DNA from: Sphingomonas lycopersici
GTDB lineage: Bacteria; Pseudomonadota; Alphaproteobacteria; Sphingomonadales; Sphingomonadaceae
NCBI RefSeq assembly: GCF_026130605.1
Contig: NZ_JANFAU010000001.1
Coordinates: forward strand, 310,001 to 374,000
Direction: 5' to 3'
Length of the DNA stretch: 64,000 bases
In this document: piece by piece, positions 53,436 to 61,753 of the stretch
Layout of the letters: each line of letters begins with the position of its first letter
Position numbering within the stretch: the stretch's first letter is position 1
The notes under the pieces: generated by a model
Database searches by the model: none
What the model was told of the DNA's origin: nothing
Seen by the model: only the letters and a program-made list of their open reading frames with translations
Program-made: the position numbers and the translations under genes

Positions 53436-54038
53436 ATGATCGAAGCCCAGTTCCTGCCCGCCGCGCAACGCGCGGCGACGCCGTGGAAGAACGGCGGCGG
53501 CAGCACCGCGGAGGTGGTCGCCTTTCCGCCCGGCGCCGATTTCACGTCCTTCCTGTGGCGGCTCAGCATCGCCGAAGTGGCAACCGCCGGGCCGTTTTCG
53601 CATTTCGCGGGGATCGATCGCACGCTTGCGGTGATCTCGGGCGAGCTGGCGCTGACGATCGACGGCGCCGCGCCGGTCACGCTCGACGCGCGATCGGCAC
53701 CACTCCCTTTCGCGGGCGAGGCGCCGGTGGTCGGCACCCCGCTTGGCGGCGCGGTGATGGACCTCAACGCAATGGTCCGGCGCGGCGATTATGCGGCGGA
53801 GATGCGCGGGCTGTCGGGCGACGAGATGCTCGAAAGCGCGGGCGATACGCTCGTCGTCGTCGCGCTGGGGCCGCTGACCTTGTCGCACGGCGGCGAGACG
53901 CGGCAGCTCGAACGGCTCGACGCTTTCGCCTGCGCGACGGGGGCGATCCGGATCGATGCGCCGGGCGCGGCGCGCTGCGGGCTGGCGGTGCGCTTTATCC
54001 GCCAAAAAGAGGAACCCGGCGCACGCACAAGCGGTTGA
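53436..54038 (+). CDS. hutD: HutD-family protein
   Basis: A 200-residue cupin-like HutD: QFLPAAQRAATPWKNGGGST, GADFTSFLWRLSIAEVATAG, FSHFAGIDRTLAVISGELAL, VMDLNAMVRRGDYAAEMRGL. HutD proteins accompany histidine-use genes and are thought to limit the pathway, but no other hut gene is in the window. Start at ATG 53436; an upstream TTG is possible. The gene stands alone here. Confidence 0.85.
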   Translation: MIEAQFLPAAQRAATPWKNGGGSTAEVVAFPPGADFTSFLWRLSIAEVATAGPFSHFAGIDRTLAVISGELALTIDGAAPVTLDARSAPLPFAGEAPVVGTPLGGAVMDLNAMVRRGDYAAEMRGLSGDEMLESAGDTLVVVALGPLTLSHGGETRQLERLDAFACATGAIRIDAPGAARCGLAVRFIRQKEEPGARTSG

Positions 54039-54066
54039 ATCGCATCAAGATGCAAGGAGGCATCCG

Positions 54067-54519
54067 ATGCGTATCCTTCCGATGCTGATCGCCGGGGCGA
54101 TGCTCGCCGGCGCTGCGCCGGTTATCGCGCAGGACACCCAGTCACAGGACCCCAACGCCCCGCATACCCCGCTTCCCTATGATCGCGGCTATGACAAGGA
54201 CAGCCCGCGCACCGAAGCGATCGACGCGCAGAGCCGCCCGGCGGTCCAGGCCGCCAATCGCGCGGCGCTCGCCGGCGCCGCCGCGCAATCCGCGGTGCAC
54301 GAAGCGGATTCGGCGCAATATCAGGCCGATCTCGCCGCCTATCGCCAGGCGATGATCGCGCATCACCGCGAAGTGGTGCGCGACCGGATACGCTATGCGC
54401 GGCAGGAGCGTGCCTATGCCGATGCGATGGCCGACTGGCGGCTGCAGGTGATCGCCTGCAAGCAGGGCAAGACCGCGGCGTGCAACGCGCCGACGCCCAA
54501 TCCCGAGGATTATCGCTAG
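54067..54519 (+). CDS. Exported hypothetical protein
   Basis: A 150-residue protein with a signal peptide (MRILPMLIAGAMLAGAAPVI, cleavage after AQ) and a mature part that is Ala/Gln-rich and helical (QAANRAALAGAAAQSAVHEA, QYQADLAAYRQAMIAHHREV, RYARQERAYADAMADWRLQV) with two Cys (IACKQGKTAACNAP) that could form a disulfide. AAGGAGG stands six bases before ATG 54067. A GGAAC box lies upstream (54011) with a -10 that only partly fits the EcfG consensus. Unknown function; periplasmic. Confidence 0.8.
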   Translation: MRILPMLIAGAMLAGAAPVIAQDTQSQDPNAPHTPLPYDRGYDKDSPRTEAIDAQSRPAVQAANRAALAGAAAQSAVHEADSAQYQADLAAYRQAMIAHHREVVRDRIRYARQERAYADAMADWRLQVIACKQGKTAACNAPTPNPEDYR

Positions 54520-54620
54520 GCGCCGCACACCGCAGGCCGCCGGGCGGTCTCGGTCGCGTTGCGGAAGTTGAACGCGCTGACGTTGATCGACGAGGCGATA
54601 TGTTGAGCGTCGACGTTCAC
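54520..54620 (-). pseudogene. Probable remnant of an MFS transporter gene (C-terminal fragment)
   Basis: On the minus strand an open stretch ending in TAG at 54518-54520 reads NVDAQHIASSINVSAFNFRN then ATETARRPAVCGA. The core ASSINVSAFNFRNA resembles the conserved TM segment of AraJ/YdhP-type MFS exporters (usually ASSLN-x-AFNxGNA). No start codon, ribosome site or further transporter sequence is present, and it directly follows the aldo/keto reductase stop. Read as a decayed gene left by deletion; short similarity, so uncertain. Confidence 0.4.
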
Positions 54621-54633
54621 GATCGCCGCTCCC

Positions 54634-55458
54634 TCAGACGTCCCACGCCGGCGCGAGGCCGCTCGGGTTGACGATCCGGCCGTCGGGACGCGCAAGCCCG
54701 GCGATCAGCGCCATGTCCTTGGCATCGAGCGCGAAATCGAAGATCGCGATATTCTCCTTCACGCGCGCCGGGTTGGCGGTCTTGGACAAAGCGATATGGC
54801 CCTGCTCGATCAGCCAGCGCAGCCCGACCTGCGCGGCGGTCTTGCCATATTTGCTGCCGATCGCGTGCAGCACCGCATCCTGCGGCACCGCGCCGTCGGC
54901 CATGCCGTAATAAGCCGTCAGCGCGACGCCCTGCGCCTTGGCGGCAGCGGCGAGCGCATGTTGCGGCAGATAGGGGTGGAGCTCGACCTGATCGGTGACG
55001 ATCGGCGCGGTGGAGCGCGCGATAGATTCGTGGAGCTGCGCGATATTCTGGTTGCTGACGCCGACGAAGCGCGTTTTGCCCGCGGCCTGCACCGCATCGA
55101 GCAGCTCGATCTGCGCCGCGATCGGCACCTTGTTGCCCGGCCAGTGGAGCAGCAGCAGATCGACGCGATCGACCCGCAGCTTGTCGAGGCTTTCGCCGAC
55201 CGAGGCGGCGAAACGATCCGCGCTGTAATTGTCGACCCACACTTTGGTGGTGAGGAACAGCTCGTCGCGCCGCGCCCCGGCAGCGGCGAGCGCGGTGCCG
55301 AGCGCGGCTTCATTGTCGTAGATTTGCGCGGTATCGAAATGGCGGAACCCCGCCTCCAGCGCCGCGGGGATGACGCGCGCAACCTCTTCGTCCGACATGC
55401 GGAACACCCCGAAACCGAGCGCGGGGATCGCCGCGCCGTGAGCGGAAACCGTCTGCAT
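54634..55458 (-). CDS. Aldo/keto reductase (2,5-diketo-gluconate reductase type)
   Basis: A 274-residue NADPH-dependent reductase: LGFGVFRMSDEEVARVIPAA, GFRHFDTAQIYDNEAALGTA with the Asp and Tyr of the tetrad, LFLTTKVWVDN (Lys), VDLLLLHWPGNK (His), IVTDQVELHPYLPQHAL and LSKTANPARVKENIAIFDF. It fits the small prokaryotic AKR5-like group. ATG 55458 with AAGGAG eight bases upstream is preferred to the ATG at 55476. Divergent from a LysR gene, which probably controls it. Confidence 0.92.
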   Translation of the reverse strand: MQTVSAHGAAIPALGFGVFRMSDEEVARVIPAALEAGFRHFDTAQIYDNEAALGTALAAAGARRDELFLTTKVWVDNYSADRFAASVGESLDKLRVDRVDLLLLHWPGNKVPIAAQIELLDAVQAAGKTRFVGVSNQNIAQLHESIARSTAPIVTDQVELHPYLPQHALAAAAKAQGVALTAYYGMADGAVPQDAVLHAIGSKYGKTAAQVGLRWLIEQGHIALSKTANPARVKENIAIFDFALDAKDMALIAGLARPDGRIVNPSGLAPAWDV

Positions 55459-55573
55459 CGTAAAACTCCTTGGCACTATCCAGATCTTGCCGGTGAAATA
55501 ATTCCCCCGAAGGCGCTTGATAATCGCACCGATCGTCGCTTCATCTGTGAACCGAAATCACAGGCGAACGGCG

Positions 55574-56494
55574 ATGGACAACCGTGCAGGCGAAATGCAG
55601 GTGTTCCTGCGCGTGGTGGAAGCGGGCAGTTTCTCCGAAGCCGCGCGGCTGTTGCGCATGACCCCTTCGACCGTCAGCAAATTGGTCTCGCGGATCGAGG
55701 CGCGCCTGGGCGTGCGGCTGGTCGAACGCTCGACCCGCCGGCTGTCGCTCACCGCCGAAGGGCAGGTCTATTACGAACGCAGCCAGGCTTTGCTCCACGA
55801 ACTCGACGAGGTCGAACGCGAATTGTCGCACGGCGCCGCGACGACCGGCGGGACGGTGCGGGTCAATATCTCGGTCGCCTTGGGAACGCTCGGGCTCGAA
55901 CCCTTGCTGCCGGGTTTCTGGCGTGAATATCCCAATATCGTCGTCGATCTGTCGCTGTCGGACGAGATCGTCGATCTCTATCTCGATCGTACCGACATCG
56001 CCTTCCGCGTCGGGCCGCTGCCGGATTCGGGGATGATCGCGCGGCGGCTGGGCACCGCCTATCGCAAGATCGTCGCTGCGCCCGCCTATCTCGAACGCTA
56101 CGGCGTGCCGCGCACGGTCGACGATCTCGCGCAGCACAATTGCCTCGGGTTCAACTTTCGCCGCGCCGCGCCGGTATGGCCGGTCAGCGTGAGCGGGCGG
56201 ATCGTCGATCGCGCGGTGAAGGGCGCGCTGCTCGCCAATAACGGCGAGACGGTGCGGCGGATGGCGCTGGCCGGGGTCGGGCTGGCGCGCATGGGGGATT
56301 ATCACGTCCGCGCCGATCTCGCCGCGGGCCGGCTGGTCGAGGTGCTCGCCGGGGTGATCGAGCCCGATCAGGAAGAGGTTCACGCGGTCTTCCTCGGCGG
56401 GATGCATATGCCGCAACGCGTGCGGGTGTTCCTCGATCATGTCGCGCCGCGGCTCCAGCGCTTTCTCGGCGGCGAGGCCGGAACGATCGAATGA
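55574..56494 (+). CDS. LysR-family transcriptional regulator
   Basis: A 306-residue LysR of the CrgA/YafC type: winged helix FLRVVEAGSFSEAARLLRMT, STVSKLVSRIEARLGVRLVE, RSTRRLSLTAEG (residues 10-60), then the ligand domain with DLYLDRTDIAFRVGPLPDSG, LGTAYRKIVAAPAYLERYGV and TVRRMALAGVGLARMGDYHV. Divergent from the aldo/keto reductase across 115 bases. Likely regulator of that enzyme and of the lost transporter, if the remnant reading is correct. Confidence 0.92.
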   Translation: MDNRAGEMQVFLRVVEAGSFSEAARLLRMTPSTVSKLVSRIEARLGVRLVERSTRRLSLTAEGQVYYERSQALLHELDEVERELSHGAATTGGTVRVNISVALGTLGLEPLLPGFWREYPNIVVDLSLSDEIVDLYLDRTDIAFRVGPLPDSGMIARRLGTAYRKIVAAPAYLERYGVPRTVDDLAQHNCLGFNFRRAAPVWPVSVSGRIVDRAVKGALLANNGETVRRMALAGVGLARMGDYHVRADLAAGRLVEVLAGVIEPDQEEVHAVFLGGMHMPQRVRVFLDHVAPRLQRFLGGEAGTIE

Positions 56495-56588
56495 ACGCAG
56501 CCAGGCATCACTGTGCCTGGCTGCGTCGTTCGTTCGGGCGGGACGGCGGCCCTGCCTGGCCCTCAGGCCGGCCGCCGCCTCGTCGCGA

Positions 56589-57248
56589 TCAGCGATTGAT
56601 CGTCGTCGTGGTCTTTTCGGTGACGACCGCCGGGCGGGCGCGATGCACGGTGCGATGAACCGTCCGGTGGACGACCCGCGGCGCGACCGCTGCGGTGCGC
56701 GTCGTCTCGGTCGTTACCGATGTCGCCGGCTGCTGCGCCGAGGCGCGCGCCGCCGCCGCATCGGCCGCCGCCGCAGAAGCCGCCTGTTCGGCGCTCGCCG
56801 CGCGCGCATTGGCGGCATCGGCGCGTTGCTGTGCATCGGCCGCCTGATCCTGCGCGGCCGCGGCCTGATCGCGCGCGCCGGCGACCTGCGCCTGCGCAGC
56901 CATCGCGGCATCCGCCTGCGCCGCGGCATTGCTCTCGCGCCGCTCGCGCTGCGCCACGCCGATCGCGGTATCGGCGATATGCGACGCGCTATGCGCCGCC
57001 TCGATCGCCGCATCCTTGTGGCCGGCGCGCAACTGGTCCTGCGCGGACCGCAGCGCGGCCATCGCGTCCGCGCTCATCCGCGGCACCTCGCCGCGTGCAT
57101 CCATCGCATTGAGCGCGTCAATCTTGCCTTGCGCCTCCGCGACGGCCGCTTTCGCACGATCACCCTTGCCTTCGGCAGCCGCCGGGCTGGCCGAAAGCAT
57201 CGAAAGCGCCGCCAGCGTGGCGGCGTGGATCATCAATACGTTACGCAT
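56589..57248 (-). CDS. Exported Ala-rich coiled-coil protein with a stress-type promoter
   Basis: A 219-residue protein with a signal peptide (MRNVLMIHAATLAALSMLSA, cleavage near PAAAE). The mature part is a long Ala/Gln/Asp-rich coiled coil (AAQDQAADAQQRADAANARA), then a basic tail with the repeat VVHRTVHRTVHRARP. GGAGG lies seven bases before ATG 57248. An exact EcfG-type promoter (GGAAC-N17-CGTT) stands 39-64 bases upstream, suggesting induction by general stress. Function unknown; periplasmic or cell-envelope associated. Confidence 0.8.
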   Translation of the reverse strand: MRNVLMIHAATLAALSMLSASPAAAEGKGDRAKAAVAEAQGKIDALNAMDARGEVPRMSADAMAALRSAQDQLRAGHKDAAIEAAHSASHIADTAIGVAQRERRESNAAAQADAAMAAQAQVAGARDQAAAAQDQAADAQQRADAANARAASAEQAASAAAADAAAARASAQQPATSVTTETTRTAAVAPRVVHRTVHRTVHRARPAVVTEKTTTTINR

Positions 57249-57286
57249 GATCAACTCCTCCAACGCCCCCTGGGGCCATACGATTC

Positions 57287-57312
57287 AACGAACGCTCGAT
57301 TTGCGTTGTTCC
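57287..57312 (-). promoter_or_regulatory. EcfG-type (general stress sigma factor) promoter, leftward
   Basis: On the minus strand GGAAC (57312-57308), 17 bases, then CGTT (57290-57287). This is the exact alphaproteobacterial EcfG consensus and stands before the Ala-rich exported protein. Confidence 0.7.
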
Positions 57313-57413
57313 GGCGATCATGCCCGCGAACCGGCGCTCCGCACGGCTCGTCGCATGCTGGCACCGTCGGCGGGACGAGCCGAATGCGCGACGAATTATT
57401 TTTACCAGCGGGC

Positions 57414-57438
57414 GGAACATTGGGCGATGAGGACCGTT
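57414..57438 (+). promoter_or_regulatory. EcfG-type promoter, rightward, before the candidate small RNA
   Basis: GGAAC (57414-57418), a 16-base spacer and CGTT (57435-57438) match the EcfG consensus exactly. No protein gene starts within 370 bases downstream; a highly structured segment begins about eight bases after the -10. Confidence 0.7.
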
Positions 57439-57445
57439 GATTGTA

Positions 57446-57545
57446 CCTGCTCGATCGAAAGATCCGCAGATTGAAGGTCTCGATCACACCGAAAGGTGCC
57501 GAAAGAACCTTCATGGAGCCCCGCCGCTGAAAAGCGACGGGGCTT
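57446..57545 (+). ncRNA. Candidate EcfG-controlled small RNA with three GAAA-capped hairpins
   Basis: The segment after the EcfG promoter folds, by eye, into three hairpins. First: CTGC and GATC pair with GATC and GCAG around a GAAA loop (57447-57469). Second: TGAAGGT (57472-57478) pairs with ACCTTCA (57507-57513), enclosing CACC-GAAA-GGTG (57487-57498). Third: AGCCCCG (57517-57523) with CGGGGCT (57538-57544), one mismatch, then CGCT-GAAA-AGCG, followed by TTATT. The last is a probable terminator, though with a short U-tract. All three loops are the stable GNRA tetraloop GAAA. No ORF with a ribosome site fits. I recognise no known family. Confidence 0.55.
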
Positions 57546-57810
57546 ATTGCTGGCGGCGCTGCGTCGCGAGCCCTGTTATCCTTTCCAGACTATATCCCGC
57601 GGCTACAGGATTTTCCGTAGACACGATATCGAATAATGTCGCGACTATTGGCGATAAAAGGCGACTTATCCTAGATCAGCCCGAAAATCGGGCCATCGCG
57701 CCCTCGCGTTATTCCATCGAATAGGCGGTGGACCGACTCCATCTTCCCCCTCTACCCCCGCGACATCGAACGAGAACCGAGCCTTCTCTAGGATCGCAGG
57801 GAGACTTTCG
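57546..57810. other. Non-coding stretch between the candidate small RNA and the PEP-CTERM gene
   Basis: About 265 bases without a supported gene. It is less GC-rich than its surroundings and contains words such as GATATCGAATAATGTCG that could be promoter sequence for the gene at 57811. No repeats or recognised RNA are visible here. Confidence 0.5.
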
Positions 57811-58434
57811 ATGAGTAAATTGCTTTTTTCCGTAGCGGCGCTCGCCGCGATCGGCGTAGCGGCGCCGGCATCGGCGGCGGTGACCGTTTGCAGCGGTGGC
57901 GGATGTGCCCCGCAGCCGCATTCGAACGTACAGGTGACCGGCGGCCAGACCGGGTCGACCGTCAGCGGGACGCTCAACAACGCGCCCGGCACGGTCGAAT
58001 TCACGTCCGCCCAGTCGCTCGCCACCCAGGGCCAGCGTGTCGCGGCGGCGACGGGCGGCCTCACCGATCCGCTCGACATCAGCTTCACCGGCGGGCTGAT
58101 CAACGCGCTCGAGTTCAATCTCAACGCGCTGACCGGCGGCACCGTGTCATTCTCGTTCAGCGGCGGCGACAGCAACGGCGTCACCACCGGTCCGCTCGCG
58201 CTGCGTGCGAACGGATCGAATTTCTTCAACGTCGGCGGCGGTTCGTTCGACCGGATTTCGATTTCATTCGGTGACAATGCCTCGCTGCAGGATATTCGTC
58301 AGGTCCGGCTTGCGATCGCCGGCGCGGTCGGCGACGTCCCCGAGCCCGCGACCTGGGCGCTGATGATCCTCGGTTTCGGCGCGGTCGCCGGGACGATGCG
58401 GCGCCGCCGCACCAGGATCGCCTTCGCCGCATAA
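57811..58434 (+). CDS. PEPxxWA-CTERM exported protein
   Basis: A 207-residue protein with signal peptide (MSKLLFSVAALAAIGVAAPA, cleavage near ASA) and a C-terminal VPEPATWALMILGFGAVAGT followed by MRRRRTR, the sphingomonad exosortase tail. The mature part is Gly/Ser/Thr/Asn-rich and likely beta (SFSFSGGDSNGVTTGPLALR, FFNVGGGSFDRISISFGDNA), with two close Cys (TVCSGGGCAP). Likely a surface or matrix protein. A strong hairpin terminator follows at 58466. Confidence 0.92.
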   Translation: MSKLLFSVAALAAIGVAAPASAAVTVCSGGGCAPQPHSNVQVTGGQTGSTVSGTLNNAPGTVEFTSAQSLATQGQRVAAATGGLTDPLDISFTGGLINALEFNLNALTGGTVSFSFSGGDSNGVTTGPLALRANGSNFFNVGGGSFDRISISFGDNASLQDIRQVRLAIAGAVGDVPEPATWALMILGFGAVAGTMRRRRTRIAFAA

Positions 58435-58465
58435 TCCCGAAATACCGACCCGCGAGGCAAACTCA

Positions 58466-58501
58466 TTTCTGCCGGGGCAACGACCCTTGCCCCGGCAGAA
58501 A
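58466..58501 (+). terminator. Hairpin terminator after the PEP-CTERM gene
   Basis: A 15-bp perfect stem (58466-58480 starting TTTCTGCC, with 58487-58501) closes a 6-base loop, followed by CTTTG. The A/T bases at the stem ends make it usable in both directions. Confidence 0.8.
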
Positions 58502-58561
58502 CTTTGTCGTTTGCGACGCGCTTGCGGACCACCGGCACGCCGGGCATCATCCGCCCGCGTC

Positions 58562-59068
58562 ATGTGCTCCGCCCGATCCAAGCCCGATACCGTCGATCGC
58601 GAAGTCAAGCTGCTTCGTCGCCTGCTGCGGGCGAAGGACCGGATCGACGCCGCCCCGCACGAGGAATGGCCGGTCGCGCGACTGGCGCAGGTGAGCGGCA
58701 CCTCGCCGGCGCATTTCGCGCGATCGTTCCGCGACGCCTTCGGGATTCCGCCGCACCGCTATCTGCTCGCCCGCCGCGTCGAACGCGCCGCGGCGCTGCT
58801 GCGCGATACCGATCTGCCGATCACCGACATCGCCTTCCAGACCGGCTGGACCAGCCTGGGCACCTTCGGCCGCACTTTTCGCGATATCACCGGCGAGAGC
58901 CCCGGCGCGTTGCGCCAGCGGACGAAGGCCGCGCCCGGCGATCTGGCGCAAGTGCCGCATTGCTTCGTCAGCGCGGCGCATCGGCCCGACCTCAAAATGG
59001 CAGTTTCGGAGAAGCGCCGGCGCGAGAACGGCGATACGACCCCCGCGACCGAAACGGAGGTTCCATGA
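58562..59068 (+). CDS. Stand-alone AraC-type DNA-binding protein
   Basis: A 168-residue protein that is essentially one AraC/XylS double helix-turn-helix domain: EEWPVARLAQVSGTSPAHFA, RSFRDAFGIPPHRYLLARRV, then ITDIAFQTGWTSLGTFGRTF and DITGESPGALRQR. No separate ligand-binding domain is visible, like SoxS/MarA-type proteins whose activity follows their level. The stop overlaps the start of the VOC gene (ATGA), so the two are one operon and may act on the same small molecule. Confidence 0.88.
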   Translation: MCSARSKPDTVDREVKLLRRLLRAKDRIDAAPHEEWPVARLAQVSGTSPAHFARSFRDAFGIPPHRYLLARRVERAAALLRDTDLPITDIAFQTGWTSLGTFGRTFRDITGESPGALRQRTKAAPGDLAQVPHCFVSAAHRPDLKMAVSEKRRRENGDTTPATETEVP

Positions 59069-59469
59069 CACAAAGTGTTCAAGTCGCTGGCATTTACGTC
59101 CACGATCAGGACGAGGCGCTGCAATTCTACGTCGATCGGCTCGGCTTTCGCGTCCATACCGACGCGCGCAACGGCGATTATCGCTGGCTGACGGTTCAGC
59201 GCCCCGATCAGCCCGATTTTCAGCTCGGGCTGTTCCGCCCGCAGCCGCCGACGGTCGACGATGCGACCGCGCAGGAATTGCTCAAGGCGGTCGCCAAGGG
59301 CGCGATGCCACCGCTCGTGCTGGTCGTTGCCGATTGCCGGGCGGCCTATGCGGCGATGCAGGCGCGCGGAGTCGAGTTCACCCAGGAACCGATCGCGCGC
59401 TACGGCTCGGTCGATGCGAGCTTCCGCGATCCTTCCGGCAACGGCTGGAAGCTGGTCCAGTCGCGCTGA
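59065..59469 (+). CDS. VOC-family (glyoxalase/bleomycin-resistance-like) protein
   Basis: A 134-residue paired beta-alpha-beta-beta-beta protein: VAGIYVHDQDEALQFYVDRL, GFRVHTDARNGDYRWLTVQR, and PLVLVVADCRAAYAAMQARG, RYGSVDASFRDPSGNGWKLV with the typical DPxGN end. VOC proteins serve as lyases, dioxygenases or drug-binding proteins; the usual four metal ligands are not all evident, so a binding role is possible. Coupled to the AraC gene by ATGA. GGAGG lies upstream of the ATG. Confidence 0.88.
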   Translation: MTQSVQVAGIYVHDQDEALQFYVDRLGFRVHTDARNGDYRWLTVQRPDQPDFQLGLFRPQPPTVDDATAQELLKAVAKGAMPPLVLVVADCRAAYAAMQARGVEFTQEPIARYGSVDASFRDPSGNGWKLVQSR

Positions 59470-59520
59470 CGCGCGCGATGTGCCGCATCCCATCCTGGCT
59501 GCTCTTGACCGGAGGCCGTT

Positions 59521-59727
59521 ATGACCCTGCACCATTGGATCCGCCAGACGCACCGCTGGCTGGGGATCTTCTTCACGCTGACCGTGCTCGCCAATTTCGT
59601 CGCGATGCCGTTCGGCCCGACACCGCCGGCGATCACTTATGCGCCGTTGGCCCCGCTCGCGCTGCTGCTGGCGAGCGGGCTGTACATGTTCTTCCGCCCC
59701 TATCTGCGAAAGGCTGAACGATCGTGA
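59521..59727 (+). CDS. Small two-segment membrane protein
   Basis: A 68-residue protein with two hydrophobic segments (WLGIFFTLTVLANFVAMPFG and LAPLALLLASGLYMFFRPYL), a short His-rich start (MTLHHWIRQTHRWLG) and a basic end. The start resembles the N-terminal part of PepSY-associated membrane proteins, but it is complete with its own stop. GGAGG before the ATG supports expression. Function unknown; placed 51 bases after the VOC gene. Confidence 0.75.
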   Translation: MTLHHWIRQTHRWLGIFFTLTVLANFVAMPFGPTPPAITYAPLAPLALLLASGLYMFFRPYLRKAERS

Positions 59728-59769
59728 AGCGACGGCCGGGCGCGGATCGTGCGCCCGGCCGTCACCGCG

Positions 59770-61599
59770 TCATTTACGCGCGGCGATCCACGCGTCGACC
59801 TTGCGCTCGAGGATCGACAGCGGGAGCGAGCCCGAGCCGATCAGCAGATCGTGGAACGACTTGATGTCGAACTTCGCGCCCAGCTCGCTTTCGGCCTTGC
59901 GGCGCAATTCCATGATCTTGAGCATGCCGATCTTATAGCCGGTGGCCTGCGCCGGCAGCGTGATATAGCGCCGCACCTCCGACCGCGCCTGATCGGGCGA
60001 GGCGCGCCCCGACGCGACCATATAGGCAACCGCCTGATCCTCGGTCCAACCCTTGGCGTGGATCCCGGTATCGACCACCAGCCGCGCCGCGCGGAACAAT
60101 TCCGCCTCGAGCCGCATGAAATCGCTCGCGACATCGGGGTAAGCGCCCATTTCCTTGCACAGGGCCTCGGCATAAAGCGCCCACCCCTCGCCGAACGCGA
60201 CATAGCGCGTCGACTGGCGGAATTTCGGCCCGGCAGTCTGGCGGACCTGGATATCGCCCTGCATGACATGGCCGGGAACGCCCTCGTGGCACATCAGGTC
60301 GATCGTGGCATCGGGGGCGGGATCGCCGGTGTCGCCGAGCAGATGGACATAGACTCGCCCCGGCCGCGCGCCGTCGCGGCTCGGCCCGGCGGCATGCGCC
60401 GCGCCGCCCGCGACCTCGCTGAACGACGGCTCGCGCACCACCTCCATGCGGTATTCGGGCAGCGTGCCGAAATATTTGGGCAGCAAGGTGCGGTTGCGCG
60501 CGATCGCCGCATTGGCGTTGCGCAGATAGTCGGCGCGCAGCGCGTCGGTCCACGGCTGCGGCGGGTTACGCTTCTCGCGATCGGCATAATAAGCCACGCG
60601 GTCCGCGAAACCCGCCTGCCGCGCGAGCGCGTCCTGCTCGCCCTCGATCCTTTTGACCTCGCTCAGCCCGATCTGATGGATTTGCTCGGCGGTGAGATCG
60701 GTGGTGGTGTTGAGCTTGAGCGCCGCGGCATACCAATCCGCCCCGCCCGGCAGCGATCCGGCGCCGACGCGGCCGCTCGGCGCGGTCGGCAGGTCGCTCT
60801 CGGCCCAGGCGATGACGCGTTCATAGGCAGGCTTGATCGACAGCAAGGCCGCGCGCGCATCGGCGAGCAACGCCTCGGCCTCGGCCGCGCTGACCTTCCC
60901 CGCCTTCTGGAGTTTGCCGACCTTGGCCTCGGCATCCGCCCACAAGGGCGACGCGGGGCCATTGTCGAACGGCGCGCCGGTGACGATCGCGCGGCTGCCC
61001 GCGATCACGCGCTCGATCTGGAATTTGGGCGCGCGAATGCCCTTGCCGTCGGACACGCGGCTCTGCGCGATCGCTTCGTCGAGCACCGCCGGCATCGCGC
61101 GCAGCCGCGCCGCATAGCCGCGCATATCGGCGGCATCCTGCACATTATGCGTGTTGATCAGGAAATCGGGCAGTCGCGAATGGACCGAATAAAGGAACGA
61201 ATAGAAGGGCGGCGCATAATTGCGGAAACGATAGCCGAGCTCGGCGCGATCGAGTTCGAGCGCCCAGATATCGTAATTGGTCTGCGCATCGGGCGACAGC
61301 TTGGCGCGATCGAACCGCGCCTTCATCCGCGCGACGCTGGCGCGACGCCATTCGAGCCGGCGCAGCGCCGCGGCGTCGCTGATATCGTCGAGCCGGTCGA
61401 TCCCGTCCTTCATGCCGAGCTGGGTCGCGAGCTGCGGTCGATCGCGGAACTCTTCGGCGAATTCGCCGTCGAGGAAAGCGTAGAGCCGCGCGTCCTCGCT
61501 TGCGCTCGTCGCCGCCGGTGTGGCGGGCTGGGTGGCGGCGGGCAAAGGTGCGGCGAGCGCAAGCGCCGCCGCGGCGGACAGCCAGAGTGATTTGAGCAT
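59770..61599 (-). CDS. Exported DUF885 metallopeptidase-like protein
   Basis: A 609-residue protein with a signal peptide (LWLSAAAALALAAPLPAATQ). The DUF885 domain ends in the zinc site CHEGVPGHVMQGD (HExxxH, about residues 434-446) and AFGEGWALYAEAL (third ligand Glu region), the features that relate this family to M3/M32-type peptidases. Other family blocks are RYVAFGEGWALYAEALCKEM and AQATGYKIGMLKIMELRRKA. Probably a periplasmic carboxypeptidase-like enzyme; substrate unknown. Confidence 0.9.
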   Translation of the reverse strand: MLKSLWLSAAAALALAAPLPAATQPATPAATSASEDARLYAFLDGEFAEEFRDRPQLATQLGMKDGIDRLDDISDAAALRRLEWRRASVARMKARFDRAKLSPDAQTNYDIWALELDRAELGYRFRNYAPPFYSFLYSVHSRLPDFLINTHNVQDAADMRGYAARLRAMPAVLDEAIAQSRVSDGKGIRAPKFQIERVIAGSRAIVTGAPFDNGPASPLWADAEAKVGKLQKAGKVSAAEAEALLADARAALLSIKPAYERVIAWAESDLPTAPSGRVGAGSLPGGADWYAAALKLNTTTDLTAEQIHQIGLSEVKRIEGEQDALARQAGFADRVAYYADREKRNPPQPWTDALRADYLRNANAAIARNRTLLPKYFGTLPEYRMEVVREPSFSEVAGGAAHAAGPSRDGARPGRVYVHLLGDTGDPAPDATIDLMCHEGVPGHVMQGDIQVRQTAGPKFRQSTRYVAFGEGWALYAEALCKEMGAYPDVASDFMRLEAELFRAARLVVDTGIHAKGWTEDQAVAYMVASGRASPDQARSEVRRYITLPAQATGYKIGMLKIMELRRKAESELGAKFDIKSFHDLLIGSGSLPLSILERKVDAWIAARK

Positions 61600-61753
61600 G
61601 TATATCCTCCCTTTCCCAAGGCCTTACCTTCCTAACCTGGGTGTGGAAAGGCCCACGTGCCGCGGGTGGACCCTGCGCTTCGGATAATCGTTGAGACAGG
61701 TGCCGGGGCAGCAGCGGGCGGGCAATCGATCCGTCATTGAGAAGGAACCGGAC

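Noticed and set aside
54011..54036. EcfG-type promoter before the exported hypothetical at 54067
   Set aside because: GGAAC is followed after 16 bases by CGGTT, one base off the consensus; also lies inside hutD. Kept only as a remark.
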